Made by a program: the position numbers and the translations under genes. Shown in pieces: positions 8,345-16,448 of a DNA stretch of 46,915 nt. The notes beneath the pieces are model-generated. The model ran no database searches, had not been told where the DNA came from, and worked only from the letters and a program-made list of their open reading frames with translations. Source of the DNA: a virus. How positions within the stretch are numbered: the stretch's first letter is position 1; the number at the start of each line of letters is the position of its first letter. The DNA lies in the IMG/VR virus record IMGVR_UViG_3300018424_000041, positions 1 to 46,915 of that record. One strand, 5' to 3'.

Positions 8345-9325
8345 CTATCCTGAAAGCTGGCTGGTTAGTAGAGCGATTTCGCCTTCGGTCAAATATCTTT
8401 GGTAGTAACTAAATGACGAAAAGCCAAATCTTGGATTCCACTCTGAAGAAGATCCTTCGCCTATTATCATGCTATCCACGGGGTTTGCAAATATTTCGGA
8501 AACTGTAGCTTCTGTCGAATCTACCTGAACACCATCTACCCATAAATCCAACCCATTAGCTACATTTTTTCTAATAACAACTACGTGCCACAGTCCTATT
8601 TCACCAGTCTCGTCCCACGACACTTCCTCACTTGAAGTGCTATTACTAAACGTGGCTACCAAGTTGGTGTGATCGTACTTTACGTTTAATCCGTAACCGT
8701 CAGGATTATTGAAATTCAAGATATCATGCTGCTCATTGTCGTCCCAGTGTCGCCGTATTGCTAGCGAAATTGAAAATGGTTCATAGGTTTCGATCACCGG
8801 TGGATTTGCCATTTCCAAAGATCCTCGGTGCATATGCAAGAACGATCTGTCAATTTCCTGACTTGGCATGTACGCAGCGGAAGCTGGCCAAGACCTACTT
8901 ACCGTCCAAGTTTTGCCAAAGGAGTCTTCGCCACTTGTGGCGCTGGCGGAAATTGTTGACGGAAGGAAATACGCAACAGCATCACCGCCGGGAGACGTTC
9001 CATTTCCTGCGGTGCCGCCGCTGGACATTACCTCTACTGAATTTATTGTACTGTTTCCCCATATTGCAGAATACAGGGTTATTGATGTAACGCTGCTAGT
9101 TGAATTAACAGAACTCGTATTGATTGAACCATCTGATATGTTAGTTGTGTGTACAACCCAATCGTAGTCTCCCAAAGTGAGTCCAGTAACAGATAGGGTT
9201 TCAGCTCCAGTTGCGTCTTCACCGAAGTACCACAAAGACCCATGCGTGCCATGTGGTTTACACACTCTAATGTTCTTATCGTTTGATGCGGGTCTATTCA
9301 AACTTAATGTTACGAACTCAGCCAT
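8345..9325 (-). CDS. Tail-associated LamG/concanavalin-like lectin protein
   Basis: 326 residues. The C-terminal ~165 residues show the laminin-G/concanavalin pattern: FSISLAIRRHWDD, DILNFNNPDGYGLNVKYD, LWHVVVIRKNVANGLDLWVD, then a final strand SFSYYQRYLTEGEIALL. The N-terminal 150 residues are Ser/Thr-rich beta sequence with no domain I can name. It starts two bases after the stop of the tail protein I gene, so it is cotranscribed with the baseplate. Probably a carbohydrate-binding appendage that helps adsorption. No catalytic motif seen, so a depolymerase is not supported. Confidence 0.75.
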   Translation of the reverse strand: MAEFVTLSLNRPASNDKNIRVCKPHGTHGSLWYFGEDATGAETLSVTGLTLGDYDWVVHTTNISDGSINTSSVNSTSSVTSITLYSAIWGNSTINSVEVMSSGGTAGNGTSPGGDAVAYFLPSTISASATSGEDSFGKTWTVSRSWPASAAYMPSQEIDRSFLHMHRGSLEMANPPVIETYEPFSISLAIRRHWDDNEQHDILNFNNPDGYGLNVKYDHTNLVATFSNSTSSEEVSWDETGEIGLWHVVVIRKNVANGLDLWVDGVQVDSTEATVSEIFANPVDSMIIGEGSSSEWNPRFGFSSFSYYQRYLTEGEIALLTSQLSG

Positions 9326-9327
9326 AT

Positions 9328-11775
9328 TTATCCACCAGCCCCAGCGGTTTGATCATTTTGTGGTATATTTTCTGTTCCAATATAAACATCATTTGCCATT
9401 TCCGCCATGCTCATTTGAGAAACTACAGGTTCTGATGAAACTGGACCTTCACCCACTGCGGCGAATAGTCCAGAGGGCTCTAATGCAGGTGATGAGTCAT
9501 CTTCTAATAGAGTTATTCCCGCTGTAGCGTCTTCAACGCCAGTAACTGATTCATCGTAATTGTCTAAGCTCTTAAAGTTTATGAAAAAGTTTGGTGTATA
9601 GTCAAATATCTCATGATCTTTAACTGCTTGACCTTCTACAACCGCAACAGTATTTCCTGACGGTGACATAGACTCTTCAAAGTACAGCGCTCTGGTAAAC
9701 ACCATAACTCTGTAGAACGCCGCCGATACTTGATCGGCGTCTGACCACAAGCCATTGCTTAGCGTTCCGCCAACTTGAATAGCGGGCTGTACGGCTGTTG
9801 TTGAGTTTGGCACTATCGTGTCGGTGCCATATTTGTTTGCTTCCCAGTTTCCGTAGTAGGAGTTCTGTGCGTAGAACGTCACATTGTTGTCTGTGTCTTT
9901 CCTAACCCTGATAATCAGGGGGCGTGTAGAGGATCTGGCGGACAGCTTAATTGGTTCAGACAGTGCGTAGTTTGCTGTTGTCATATTCTTGTAGCCGTCT
10001 ACCAAGAGAAGCCTGCACCCACACTCAAACGATAGAGAAGTTCCGGCAACGATATAGAGAGCCCAGTCATTGCCGTCTGGCTCCGACAGGTCAAACCCAC
10101 ACGCAAGAAGTCTTTTTTCTCTCAGGTAATATCCTGCGGGAACACCGGCTGGATAGAACGTATTGACCTGTTCGGCAAATATTTGATGGACGTTTCCAAG
10201 CTCAACGAATATTTCGTATCCGCTGTCATTGTCGGTTAGATCGACTCCTTGGGTTTCAGCGGAAGTCCAGTAGGCACCGTCACCTGAGAAGTATGAAGTC
10301 CCGAAAGTGAAGTGAGCCTCCCCTACGCCACCACCCAAGTCTGGAGCTTGTGTATCATCAGTGGAGTTTAGAAGAAGGTTCCTGCCATAGCCAGCGGCGT
10401 CGTAAACAAAACCTTGAGTGAAGTCATGGACTCCTACCGCGTCTTCTCCTGCTTCGTATTCAACCAGTAGATCAATCTCGTAATCCGCATCTCCTGACCT
10501 TTCTACTAGGTTTGTCTTCAGAGCTGCCACGCCAACAGGCATACCGTCGTTGGCGAAGCTGGCAAGCAGCGATCCAGACTCATCTGGATCTCCGTCAGGA
10601 CCAACCAGCAACTCACACCTGAAGGGCGTATCTCTGTCTTTGCGCTTAAGGACCACAACTTCTTCGTCAGGGTTTTCTGATGTCAGTGTAGATCTAATAA
10701 ACTCTTCGATAGTGGTTTTCTTGCCGCCGTTGATGCCTGTAAATCCGGTTCTGATGTAATTTCGGAAAACGCTAATGCTGTCGAAGAAGTCGGGGTCTAC
10801 GTCCTCCAGAGAACGCCAATCTGCCAAAAGCTCAAGGTCTTCCCATTCTCCGGATATTGAGTCGCTATCTAAGTCCAGTGCTTCAAGTGCAAGCCATGGA
10901 GTGAATCCTGCGGCGATGGACGTGAGGGTTGTGCCAGTAACTGCGGCAAGCCAAGGAAGATAGCTAACCGGAGCATTGTCTGGGTCAACTAGTAGTGGTT
11001 TGCTTTCTGTGCCCTCAGTGGGTCTTGTGTATTGGAATGAGCTTGCTGTTTCTGCAATCGCAGACATTCGACTGCAGAGAGATTCAACAAACTTCCGTAA
11101 TGGCGATGTTGGCTGCGTGGGATACTTGATTATGTCTGTGATTTGGGCATCGTCTTCAATCATAAAGTCAGGCAGAGACTCGTAAACTCTTCTAGCAAAT
11201 TCTGGTGTTTCGTACTCAGAAATGCTGCTGATTATTGGATCGTAAAGAACGAACTTATCGTTAGATGTAAGCACACCCAAGTCATCCGCATCTGTTAGCC
11301 TAAGTCGCATCTTGGCGAACTTGGCATCTGATGGTGACAGAATAATTGTGTGTGATGTCGCACCAAATGACGCAGAAAGAACATTTGTGGAGTTTCTCAA
11401 CGAGTAAGTATTGGCGTCAGGGAGTGGAGCCAAAGCATCTTCTGCGTCATAAAAATCTACAAATATTCTTCCAATTCTTTGGTCATACTGAGAGGAAAAA
11501 ACACAGTATGCGTTATACAGAGTATCTCTATTTACGGGAAATAGTTCTGAAGACAAGTCTATAGCGCTGGCTCCAGTAGAAGTGACAACCAGCATGTTTC
11601 CGTAGTCGGACGATCCGACATCCAGCCCAGCTGGAACATACTTTCTGTAGTAGCCGATACCATTTATTCTTTTAAGTGTGGCTGATCCGGAAGTAACTTC
11701 CCATCCCCCATAGGCGCTAGTTGACCTATACCCAAACTCTTGAGCTGACTCAGATAAAACATTGGCTGATCTCAT
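9328..11775 (-). CDS. Baseplate tail protein I-like with C-terminal lectin-like extension
   Basis: 815 residues. Residues about 190-370 match P2 protein I/phage tail protein family features: a Y..LP.FM.EDD start, PLRKFVESLCSRM, YLPWLAAVTG and the helix-rich RNYIRTGFTGINGGKKTTIEEFI block. The N-terminal 180 residues and the region after about 440 are extra; the latter has beta-sandwich-like strands (VGEAHFTFGTSYFSGD, PLIIRVRKDTDNNVTFYAQN, SAAFYRVMVFTRALYFEES) like LamG domains. It directly follows baseplate J, the usual J-I order. Likely the baseplate piece that anchors fibres, much longer than P2 I (about 180 residues). Confidence 0.8.
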   Translation of the reverse strand: MRSANVLSESAQEFGYRSTSAYGGWEVTSGSATLKRINGIGYYRKYVPAGLDVGSSDYGNMLVVTSTGASAIDLSSELFPVNRDTLYNAYCVFSSQYDQRIGRIFVDFYDAEDALAPLPDANTYSLRNSTNVLSASFGATSHTIILSPSDAKFAKMRLRLTDADDLGVLTSNDKFVLYDPIISSISEYETPEFARRVYESLPDFMIEDDAQITDIIKYPTQPTSPLRKFVESLCSRMSAIAETASSFQYTRPTEGTESKPLLVDPDNAPVSYLPWLAAVTGTTLTSIAAGFTPWLALEALDLDSDSISGEWEDLELLADWRSLEDVDPDFFDSISVFRNYIRTGFTGINGGKKTTIEEFIRSTLTSENPDEEVVVLKRKDRDTPFRCELLVGPDGDPDESGSLLASFANDGMPVGVAALKTNLVERSGDADYEIDLLVEYEAGEDAVGVHDFTQGFVYDAAGYGRNLLLNSTDDTQAPDLGGGVGEAHFTFGTSYFSGDGAYWTSAETQGVDLTDNDSGYEIFVELGNVHQIFAEQVNTFYPAGVPAGYYLREKRLLACGFDLSEPDGNDWALYIVAGTSLSFECGCRLLLVDGYKNMTTANYALSEPIKLSARSSTRPLIIRVRKDTDNNVTFYAQNSYYGNWEANKYGTDTIVPNSTTAVQPAIQVGGTLSNGLWSDADQVSAAFYRVMVFTRALYFEESMSPSGNTVAVVEGQAVKDHEIFDYTPNFFINFKSLDNYDESVTGVEDATAGITLLEDDSSPALEPSGLFAAVGEGPVSSEPVVSQMSMAEMANDVYIGTENIPQNDQTAGAGG

Positions 11776-11785
11776 AAGACCACCG

Positions 11786-13375
11786 TCACAAGAAAGTTAC
11801 TGTTATTGAGCCGTAGGTTACTAGGGTTCCAAGATTTCTTAGCACCAAAGTACTGGAGACGGCTGACGATAGCGGCATTAATGTGTACCTTACAGAATTG
11901 TCAGTTCCTCCATATACTGAAGTTCCGGAGGTTATGACCGCTTGTCCTGTTCCGGAAGTGCTACCAGTAAATGTGCCTGCGCTGTCAACATTTCCGCCGT
12001 TGGCGGTGTCGTTGTACCCTGATCCAGAAGCAATAGCTACAGCTGACACTCCGTTCACAGCGCCAGTGCCGTCAGCTGAAGCTGAAGCCGTAGTGGTGAA
12101 GGTGTAGACAATTGGATTATCTGCGTCGCCGGTGTAAACAATGTAATACGCACTACCGGCGGGAATTTCGGTAGACGGTGTGGCGGAAGATATGTCTAGG
12201 CTGGCGCTAGCTGCGGTACCACCAGAAGATGCGTAGTATCCGATGTTGTCTTCGCCAACTAAAGCCCTGCCGTTGAACTTGACATCGCTAACATAATCAA
12301 CACCCTCAACGCCGTCGACAAGGGCAACCATTTCACTGCGACGAACGAACTGCTGACTCCAGTCCCAAGTATTTGGGTCTAGGTAATTTTTTATAGCGTT
12401 TTCAATCGCTGTTCTTACCTGCGTTGACACGTAGCCGTCTTTTATGGCGCAGGTGACTTCAACATCAACTTCAGCAAGCTCGGCAGTCATAACATCCACT
12501 GAAACACCGGTTGGGACTCTAGCGTTGATTGAATCGTAAAGATCAGAAAGATTACTGGAGGCAACTTGCACTTCTGTGGCGGCAAGCGCAGGATCTGAAA
12601 CCACGCCAGCAGCAGCAATTAGAGCATAGCCGTCATGGGTTGTGTAGGAGATTCCGGTAACATCTCTATCTCGGTATCTGCGACGATCATACACCGCAAC
12701 TCTATTTGCGTACGACTTTGTTGCTGAAACATACGCTTGTATTTGGTTGGCTGTAGTTAGAGCTGAGGTATAGCTTGCCAACAGCGCCATTCCTCTGTTG
12801 AAATATTGATCGTCTGTTTCTGGGTCCCTGCCGCCACTGGGGCTAACGGAAAACGTCGCACTTTCGAAGTAGGAAGCATTGCTAAGTATGACCAAATTTT
12901 GGTCATCGGCGCTAAAGTTGTAGCCGCTACCGACCCCCTTTGCCGTGACTGCTGCTGTGCCAACTTTGGTGCCGGACAGTGTGAAGTCAGCATCTAGGGT
13001 GAAAGTGTAGGAAACGCTGTTAATGGCAGAGTAGTATAGAAACTCGGTTCCTGCTGGTAATGATCTTGAAACAACATCAGAATCGGAAAATGTTATTTCC
13101 AGTGTTGCTGTCGCCTTTGTTCCATTGCTGCGAGTTACACCAAAAAGTTGCAAAAGCACTTCAGCCGTGGCGTTTGGAAGTCTGTTTATCGCGTTGCTGA
13201 GCTCAGAGCTTCTGTATGCTACTGCTTCCGCCAAAACTGTTTCAATTTGACCTGCTCGGGGAATCCAGCCCGGGAGAAGGCCCTTAGCCTGCGTTAGGAT
13301 GTCGTTTAGAGAGCTTACGGCATCATCGTCGTATATTGTAAGATCTACATATCTTGAGAAGTCTGGAGAGGCCAT
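11786..13375 (-). CDS. Baseplate J-like wedge protein
   Basis: 529 residues. N-terminal helices (IETVLAEAVAYRSSELSNAI, NATAEVLLQLFGVTRSNGTKAT) followed by beta strands, the GGRDPETDDQYFNRGM motif at about residues 180-195 and VPTGVSVDVMTAELAEVDV near 287 are classic for Mu gp47/P2 J (T4 gp6-like) wedge proteins. The last ~130 residues are an added Gly/Ser/Thr-rich beta segment. It lies between a gp25-like protein and protein I, the conserved W-J-I order of contractile tails. ATG at 13375 with AGGA six bases upstream. Confidence 0.88.
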   Translation of the reverse strand: MASPDFSRYVDLTIYDDDAVSSLNDILTQAKGLLPGWIPRAGQIETVLAEAVAYRSSELSNAINRLPNATAEVLLQLFGVTRSNGTKATATLEITFSDSDVVSRSLPAGTEFLYYSAINSVSYTFTLDADFTLSGTKVGTAAVTAKGVGSGYNFSADDQNLVILSNASYFESATFSVSPSGGRDPETDDQYFNRGMALLASYTSALTTANQIQAYVSATKSYANRVAVYDRRRYRDRDVTGISYTTHDGYALIAAAGVVSDPALAATEVQVASSNLSDLYDSINARVPTGVSVDVMTAELAEVDVEVTCAIKDGYVSTQVRTAIENAIKNYLDPNTWDWSQQFVRRSEMVALVDGVEGVDYVSDVKFNGRALVGEDNIGYYASSGGTAASASLDISSATPSTEIPAGSAYYIVYTGDADNPIVYTFTTTASASADGTGAVNGVSAVAIASGSGYNDTANGGNVDSAGTFTGSTSGTGQAVITSGTSVYGGTDNSVRYTLMPLSSAVSSTLVLRNLGTLVTYGSITVTFL

Positions 13376-13382
13376 TATATTC

Positions 13383-13688
13383 CTATTCGAAAGAAACCAC
13401 TATATCGTCTATTTTACCTTCACTCTTGCTAACTGATATTTCATTTATAGAAATAACGCTGGAAGGATAGAAATCGGAGAACGAGTCATAGAATTCACCG
13501 GAATCGAAAGTAAAGAACAATGGGTCATCGATGCCGAATGATGGAAATATGGATCGCTCTGATCTTCGGGTTCTGATAAAAGCGGCTACTTGCTGAGCCT
13601 TGTAGGTGTCTGATTCGTCGTCAATTGTAGAGAAGCCACCACGGCTGTCATCCACTCTAAATGGATAAGATAAAACTTGTACGGCCAC
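13383..13688 (-). CDS. gp25/gpW-like baseplate wedge protein
   Basis: 101 residues beginning with GTG at 13688 behind a strong AGGAGG. The motif RRSERSIFPSFGIDDP at residues 41-56 is the family's conserved R-G/S-E-R-xxxP-xFG signature (T4 gp25/P2 W), a wedge subunit that contacts the sheath. Length is normal for the family. First gene of the second baseplate segment and upstream of baseplate J by 7 bases. Confidence 0.85.
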   Translation of the reverse strand: MAVQVLSYPFRVDDSRGGFSTIDDESDTYKAQQVAAFIRTRRSERSIFPSFGIDDPLFFTFDSGEFYDSFSDFYPSSVISINEISVSKSEGKIDDIVVSFE

Positions 13689-13708
13689 AGTAACCTCCTA
13701 TAGAACCC

Positions 13709-13714
13709 ATCATA
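13709..13714 (-). promoter_or_regulatory. TATGAT -10 element before the gp25-J-I baseplate run
   Basis: TATGAT on the minus strand in the 58-base gap between gene 13747-14082 and the gp25-like gene. It is followed by a short leader ending in the AGGAGG ribosome site. The candidate -35 at 17 bases spacing is TTCTTC, which is poor. A late or sigma-factor-specific promoter is possible. Confidence 0.35.
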
Positions 13715-13746
13715 TACATTCTACCGGAAATGAAGAATGCTGACTA

Positions 13747-14082
13747 CTACTCGTCGCCGGTCTTAGCGTCGTACCAGTCCTTGAACTGGGGATCTTCCGC
13801 TGGAATCATGTAGAAATGAACCAAGTCGATATCCCAGTCTGAGCCTTCGCACGACCAAGCTACTTCCAACTGTGCGCTAGCATCAATTTGGCCTAAATTA
13901 ACCTCCAACCCATATACCTTTACAAAGTGTTTAACAATGCAGCCGTCGATAGCGGCGTGGTAGCACTCGGCGTCTTTTGACTCTCCGTGGGGGCAGGCGA
14001 GGATACTTACCTCTACTTCGGCTTTATTTATCCTGAGCGTCAGGAAATGGCCGTCTTTATGCCAGATTAACTCACGTATCAC
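13747..14082 (-). CDS. Unknown protein
   Basis: 111 residues starting with GTG at 14082, three bases after the stop of gene 14086-14430; no good ribosome site, so probably translationally coupled. Rich in beta strands (HFLTLRINKAEVEVSIL, LEVNLGQIDASAQLEVAW) with four Cys (residues 29, 40, 48, 78) and HxE-type residues but no metal-binding pattern I can defend. The C-terminus FYMIPAEDPQFKDWYDAKTG is amphipathic. I do not recognise the family. Confidence 0.55.
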   Translation of the reverse strand: MIRELIWHKDGHFLTLRINKAEVEVSILACPHGESKDAECYHAAIDGCIVKHFVKVYGLEVNLGQIDASAQLEVAWSCEGSDWDIDLVHFYMIPAEDPQFKDWYDAKTGDE

Positions 14083-14085
14083 GAA

Positions 14086-14430
14086 TTATCGGGTTACTTC
14101 CTTAGTCAGAAAGAATGATCCTTCTAGAAGGCGCTCAACCACACCCGCGTTATCCTCAAGCTCCAAGTCATAAACGCCTTCGTCTGTAATTGCGCTGGTC
14201 TCAGATGCAGATAAAATCAGGTTTATAACGCCATCTGACCCTAGGGTCATTCTTCCGTTTTCCGTAGTAAGCTCTACGAGAACCTCGGTGTCAGAAACCC
14301 GACGCCGCACCTGCATTCGCCCAGTGTAGTTTGTGAAGTCTCTTGCAACATCACTGCTATCCAAAACGGTCATCGTACGAGCGAAGGTAGCTCCTTGCTC
14401 GCAGATGAAGTTATACTGACCAGCGCTCAT
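14086..14430 (-). CDS. Small beta-rich phage structural protein, paralogue of 6225-6563
   Basis: 114 residues. ATG at 14430 with GGGAGG upstream. MSAGQYNFICEQGATFARTM, GRMQVRRRVSDTEVLVEL, TTENGRMTLGSDGVI, SASETSAITDEGVYDLEL and RLLEGSFFLTK form the signature of a common small phage protein (BppU N-terminal-like, Ig-like beta fold) usually found beside baseplate or fibre genes. Its paralogue lies 7.8 kb downstream in the fibre cluster. Starts a unit with its own TATAAT. Confidence 0.7.
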   Translation of the reverse strand: MSAGQYNFICEQGATFARTMTVLDSSDVARDFTNYTGRMQVRRRVSDTEVLVELTTENGRMTLGSDGVINLILSASETSAITDEGVYDLELEDNAGVVERLLEGSFFLTKEVTR

Positions 14431-14437
14431 TATTCCT

Positions 14438-14466
14438 CCCGGTAAGACTTATCTTATTATACCGGG
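14438..14466 (-). promoter_or_regulatory. TATAAT promoter inside a CCCGGTA/TACCGGG inverted repeat
   Basis: The 29 bases are bounded by a perfect 7-bp inverted repeat (14438-14444 with 14460-14466). TATAAT (14456-14461) lies at its upstream edge and the ribosome site GGGAGG for gene 14086-14430 at the other. An inner TAAGA/TCTTA repeat also exists. The -35 position reads AGACCA, a weak match. The repeat could be an operator or, as RNA, could hide the ribosome site. Repeat and -10 are seen; function is inferred. Confidence 0.45.
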
Positions 14467-14473
14467 AAATGGC

Positions 14474-14656
14474 TCACTTGGTCTGATCGGGCATGTCTAC
14501 CTTGCTGTCGGTAATCATTGGTACCGGCTCTGCCGATCCCTGTGACTGCCTGAGGGCAACACGAAGAAGCGTGTTGTCAGCGGTTAGACGGTTTACCTGA
14601 TTCAGTAGATCCTGAATGACCTCATTGGGGTCGATGCTCATATTGTCTGTGCTCAT
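14474..14656 (-). CDS. Small coiled-coil protein of unknown function
   Basis: 60 residues. Its ATG overlaps the stop of the preceding gene as ATGA. Residues 10-40 (VIQDLLNQVNRLTADNTLLRVAL) have a clear heptad pattern of Leu/Val/Ile, so the protein probably oligomerises as a short coiled coil. The tail is polar with several Pro. The family is unknown to me; its neighbour is a conserved phage protein. Confidence 0.55.
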   Translation of the reverse strand: MSTDNMSIDPNEVIQDLLNQVNRLTADNTLLRVALRQSQGSAEPVPMITDSKVDMPDQTK

Positions 14657-15213
14657 GAGATTATGCTACTATCGGCAAAGTCGGATGTCAAGGAATCCCA
14701 CCAATGTGGGGCGTTTCGCCCCTTCTGCCACAAAGCGAACTTAGACTTGTCTAAGACGTAAAATTCACGATAACAGTCAACGGCCTCGTGGATGGGTAAA
14801 TGCGTTGACCCATACTTTTCCTGAAGATCTGGGCCAACGCATATAGCGATAGGCGTCAGATCTCCCGAGGGAACAAAGCCTGCGGATTCCTTGAGCTTGT
14901 CCAACTGCTTTAGGCACGCATGTTCCTTATTGAACCTGTAAGAGAACTCACCGGCAAGCGCCTCTGCGTGTTCCAGCAGCCAATTAAAGTTTTGTCGTGA
15001 TTCTCCCGCCCAAAGCGTGCTTGGATGATTAGCGTACCCTCCCTTGTGAGGCGTTCCCTTTGCCGTAAGCGGAACATCAGCATCCTCTGCGCCGTGTCTA
15101 CGGAGCGCCGAAACAAGCATCTGAACCGATTCTACGGTCATCTTCGGGACATGCTTGTCACACAAAGATAAAGCCGCATCTACTGGGTCTGTGTTTACTA
15201 CAAATATATTCAT
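14653..15213 (-). CDS. Conserved phage protein (MNIFVxxTDPVxAA family)
   Basis: 186 residues. The start at 15213 was chosen because AAAGGAG lies 7 bases upstream; an earlier in-frame start would read through the 3' half of the tRNA. The N-terminus MNIFVVNTDPVDAALSLCDK followed by HVPKMTVESVQML is a hallmark of a family found in many unrelated phages, often near nucleotide or DNA-repair genes; no function is firmly known to me. Conserved His, Cys and Lys in the first 30 residues and HPSTLWAGESRQNFNWLLEH in the middle look like possible active-site positions. Confidence 0.75.
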   Translation of the reverse strand: MNIFVVNTDPVDAALSLCDKHVPKMTVESVQMLVSALRRHGAEDADVPLTAKGTPHKGGYANHPSTLWAGESRQNFNWLLEHAEALAGEFSYRFNKEHACLKQLDKLKESAGFVPSGDLTPIAICVGPDLQEKYGSTHLPIHEAVDCYREFYVLDKSKFALWQKGRNAPHWWDSLTSDFADSSIIS

Positions 15214-15227
15214 CTTATCTCCTTTCG

Positions 15228-15300
15228 TGCCCCCGGCGGGATTCGAACCCACACTGAAAGCATTTTAAGTGCTCTGCCTCTGCCGTTGGGCTACGAGGGC
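15228..15300 (-). tRNA. tRNA with UAA anticodon (Leu, class I shape)
   Basis: A 73-base cloverleaf: acceptor stem GCCCTCG/CGGGGGC (one G-U), D stem GCC/GGC, anticodon stem GAGCA/TGCTT with loop CTTAAAA (U33, anticodon UAA), variable loop TCAGT, T stem GTGGG/CCCGC with TTCGAAT loop, discriminator A. CCA is not encoded. UAA would read UUA leucine codons, yet bacterial tRNA-Leu normally carries a long variable arm and this one has only five bases. It is transcribed between the sigma factor and a conserved phage gene whose ribosome site begins right after the tRNA 3' end. Confidence 0.88.
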
Positions 15301-15304
15301 TGAT

Positions 15305-15340
15305 GCCGACACAGTATATCAGGTGTCGGCCCTATATCAA
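15305..15340 (-). promoter_or_regulatory. Promoter with inverted repeat around its -10, before the tRNA
   Basis: TTGATA (15335-15340, overlapping the sigma stop codon), a 16-base spacer and TATACT (15313-15318). A perfect 8-bp inverted repeat GCCGACAC/GTGTCGGC (15305-15312 and 15323-15330) brackets the -10 exactly, with ten bases between the arms. There is no U run after it, so an operator is more likely than a terminator. It would drive the tRNA and the genes after it. Confidence 0.55.
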
Positions 15341-16260
15341 ACCTCTTGGTTCTCCGGAGAGAACGCCCAAGCGACTCCAGAAGAGGGATGCCGCAATCGG
15401 GCAATCGCCTTGGCCTCAAGCTGTCTCACTCGCTCACGGGTGAGACTCATGTGGTCGCCAATTTCCTGCAGGGTCATGGGCTGGGTGTATTCACCCAAAC
15501 CATGATGCATGGCAAGAACCTTGAACTCCCGCTCAGGGAGAACAGAAAGGGCCTTCATGATAGTTTCAGCGAACATAGTCTCCATGCCATGATCCTCTAC
15601 AGAGATATCGCTATCGGCAATAGTGTCCATATAGGAAAGGCTACCATCCTCAGAAAGAGGGTTATCTAGCGACTCAAGCTTGGTATTCTCCATGTATATC
15701 CAAATCTCGTCAAGCTTGTCATCGTCCCAGCCAAGGTAGTCAGCAATCTCGTATCTCGTATATTCCACAGGACTAGAAGCGTTCTCTTCCAAGAAAGCCA
15801 CAAGCTTACGTACGTCTGCCTCTACGTGCATAGGGAGCCTAATAGCCCTGCCGTAGTTGGCAATAGCCCGCTGGCAGGCCTGACGACACCACCAAGTAGC
15901 ATACGTGGAGAACTTGAATCCTCGCTCTGGGTCAAACTTATCTACAGCACGCATCAAGCCGATGGTCGCCTCTTGGATTAGGTCCTCGTAGGACATTCTG
16001 GACTGCGCTCTGGCGTACTTTGACGCGGTGTCCATTGCGAGTCGCAGGTTGTGGGTAACGAAATCTTCCTTAGCCCGCTTTCCCTCACGGATCTTAGCGG
16101 TCAACTGCCGCCTAGTCACAAAGTCTAGCTCTTCTTCTGCCTCTTTGGCCTCGTCAAGTCGGGCCTGAGCTTTCTGGCCCTCAACAACCGCCCGACCGAG
16201 GACAATCTCTTCCTCTCGGGTCAGAATCTTGTGTTTTGAAGTAGTAACGTATCCGCTCAT
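15337..16260 (-). CDS. RpoD-like RNA polymerase sigma factor
   Basis: 307 residues. A short region 1.2-like start (LTREEEIVLGRAVVEGQKAQ), region 2 at about 65-145 (DFVTHNLRLAMDTASKYA, DLIQEATIGLMRAVDKFDP, GFKFSTYATWWCRQA, the -10 recognition helix), region 3 around 150-200 and region 4 at about 237-297 with the -35 recognition helix (TLQEIGDHMSLTRERVRQLE). This is a nearly complete group 2/3 sigma-70, not an ECF factor, so it probably replaces the host primary sigma factor at phage promoters. The ATG overlaps the preceding 44-residue gene as ATGA, and the pair is preceded by a good promoter. Confidence 0.92.
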   Translation of the reverse strand: MSGYVTTSKHKILTREEEIVLGRAVVEGQKAQARLDEAKEAEEELDFVTRRQLTAKIREGKRAKEDFVTHNLRLAMDTASKYARAQSRMSYEDLIQEATIGLMRAVDKFDPERGFKFSTYATWWCRQACQRAIANYGRAIRLPMHVEADVRKLVAFLEENASSPVEYTRYEIADYLGWDDDKLDEIWIYMENTKLESLDNPLSEDGSLSYMDTIADSDISVEDHGMETMFAETIMKALSVLPEREFKVLAMHHGLGEYTQPMTLQEIGDHMSLTRERVRQLEAKAIARLRHPSSGVAWAFSPENQEV

Positions 16261-16391
16261 GCTGAATTATTCTCCTTGTACCTTCTAATCGTGCGTAAAA
16301 TAATTGAATCCCATAACTCTGAAGTAGTCGTGCGTTCTTCGTCCGCGTCGATCTCTTCATCAAAGTCGTAGTCGTCTGGAATGTCATTCAT
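16257..16391 (-). CDS. Small acidic protein cotranscribed with the sigma factor
   Basis: 44 residues starting at the ATG at 16391 behind GAAAGGAGAACGGT, which decides the start over a longer in-frame reading that would run back through the promoter. The first half is strongly acidic (DDYDFDEEIDADEERT), the second half amphipathic and basic at the end (LWDSIILRTIRRYKENN). Overlaps the sigma gene by ATGA. The acidic/helical design and tight coupling suggest a partner of the sigma factor or RNA polymerase, but this is inference only. Confidence 0.6.
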   Translation of the reverse strand: MNDIPDDYDFDEEIDADEERTTTSELWDSIILRTIRRYKENNSA

Positions 16392-16448
16392 ACCGTTCTC
16401 CTTTCGTCTATACGGGGTTTGTGAGCTTTTCGGCTCTTGACGGGTGCC

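Noticed and set aside
15214-15252. Longer N-terminus for gene 14653-15213
   Set aside because: It would be coded by the tRNA 3' half. The start at 15213 has a strong ribosome site and matches the family start.
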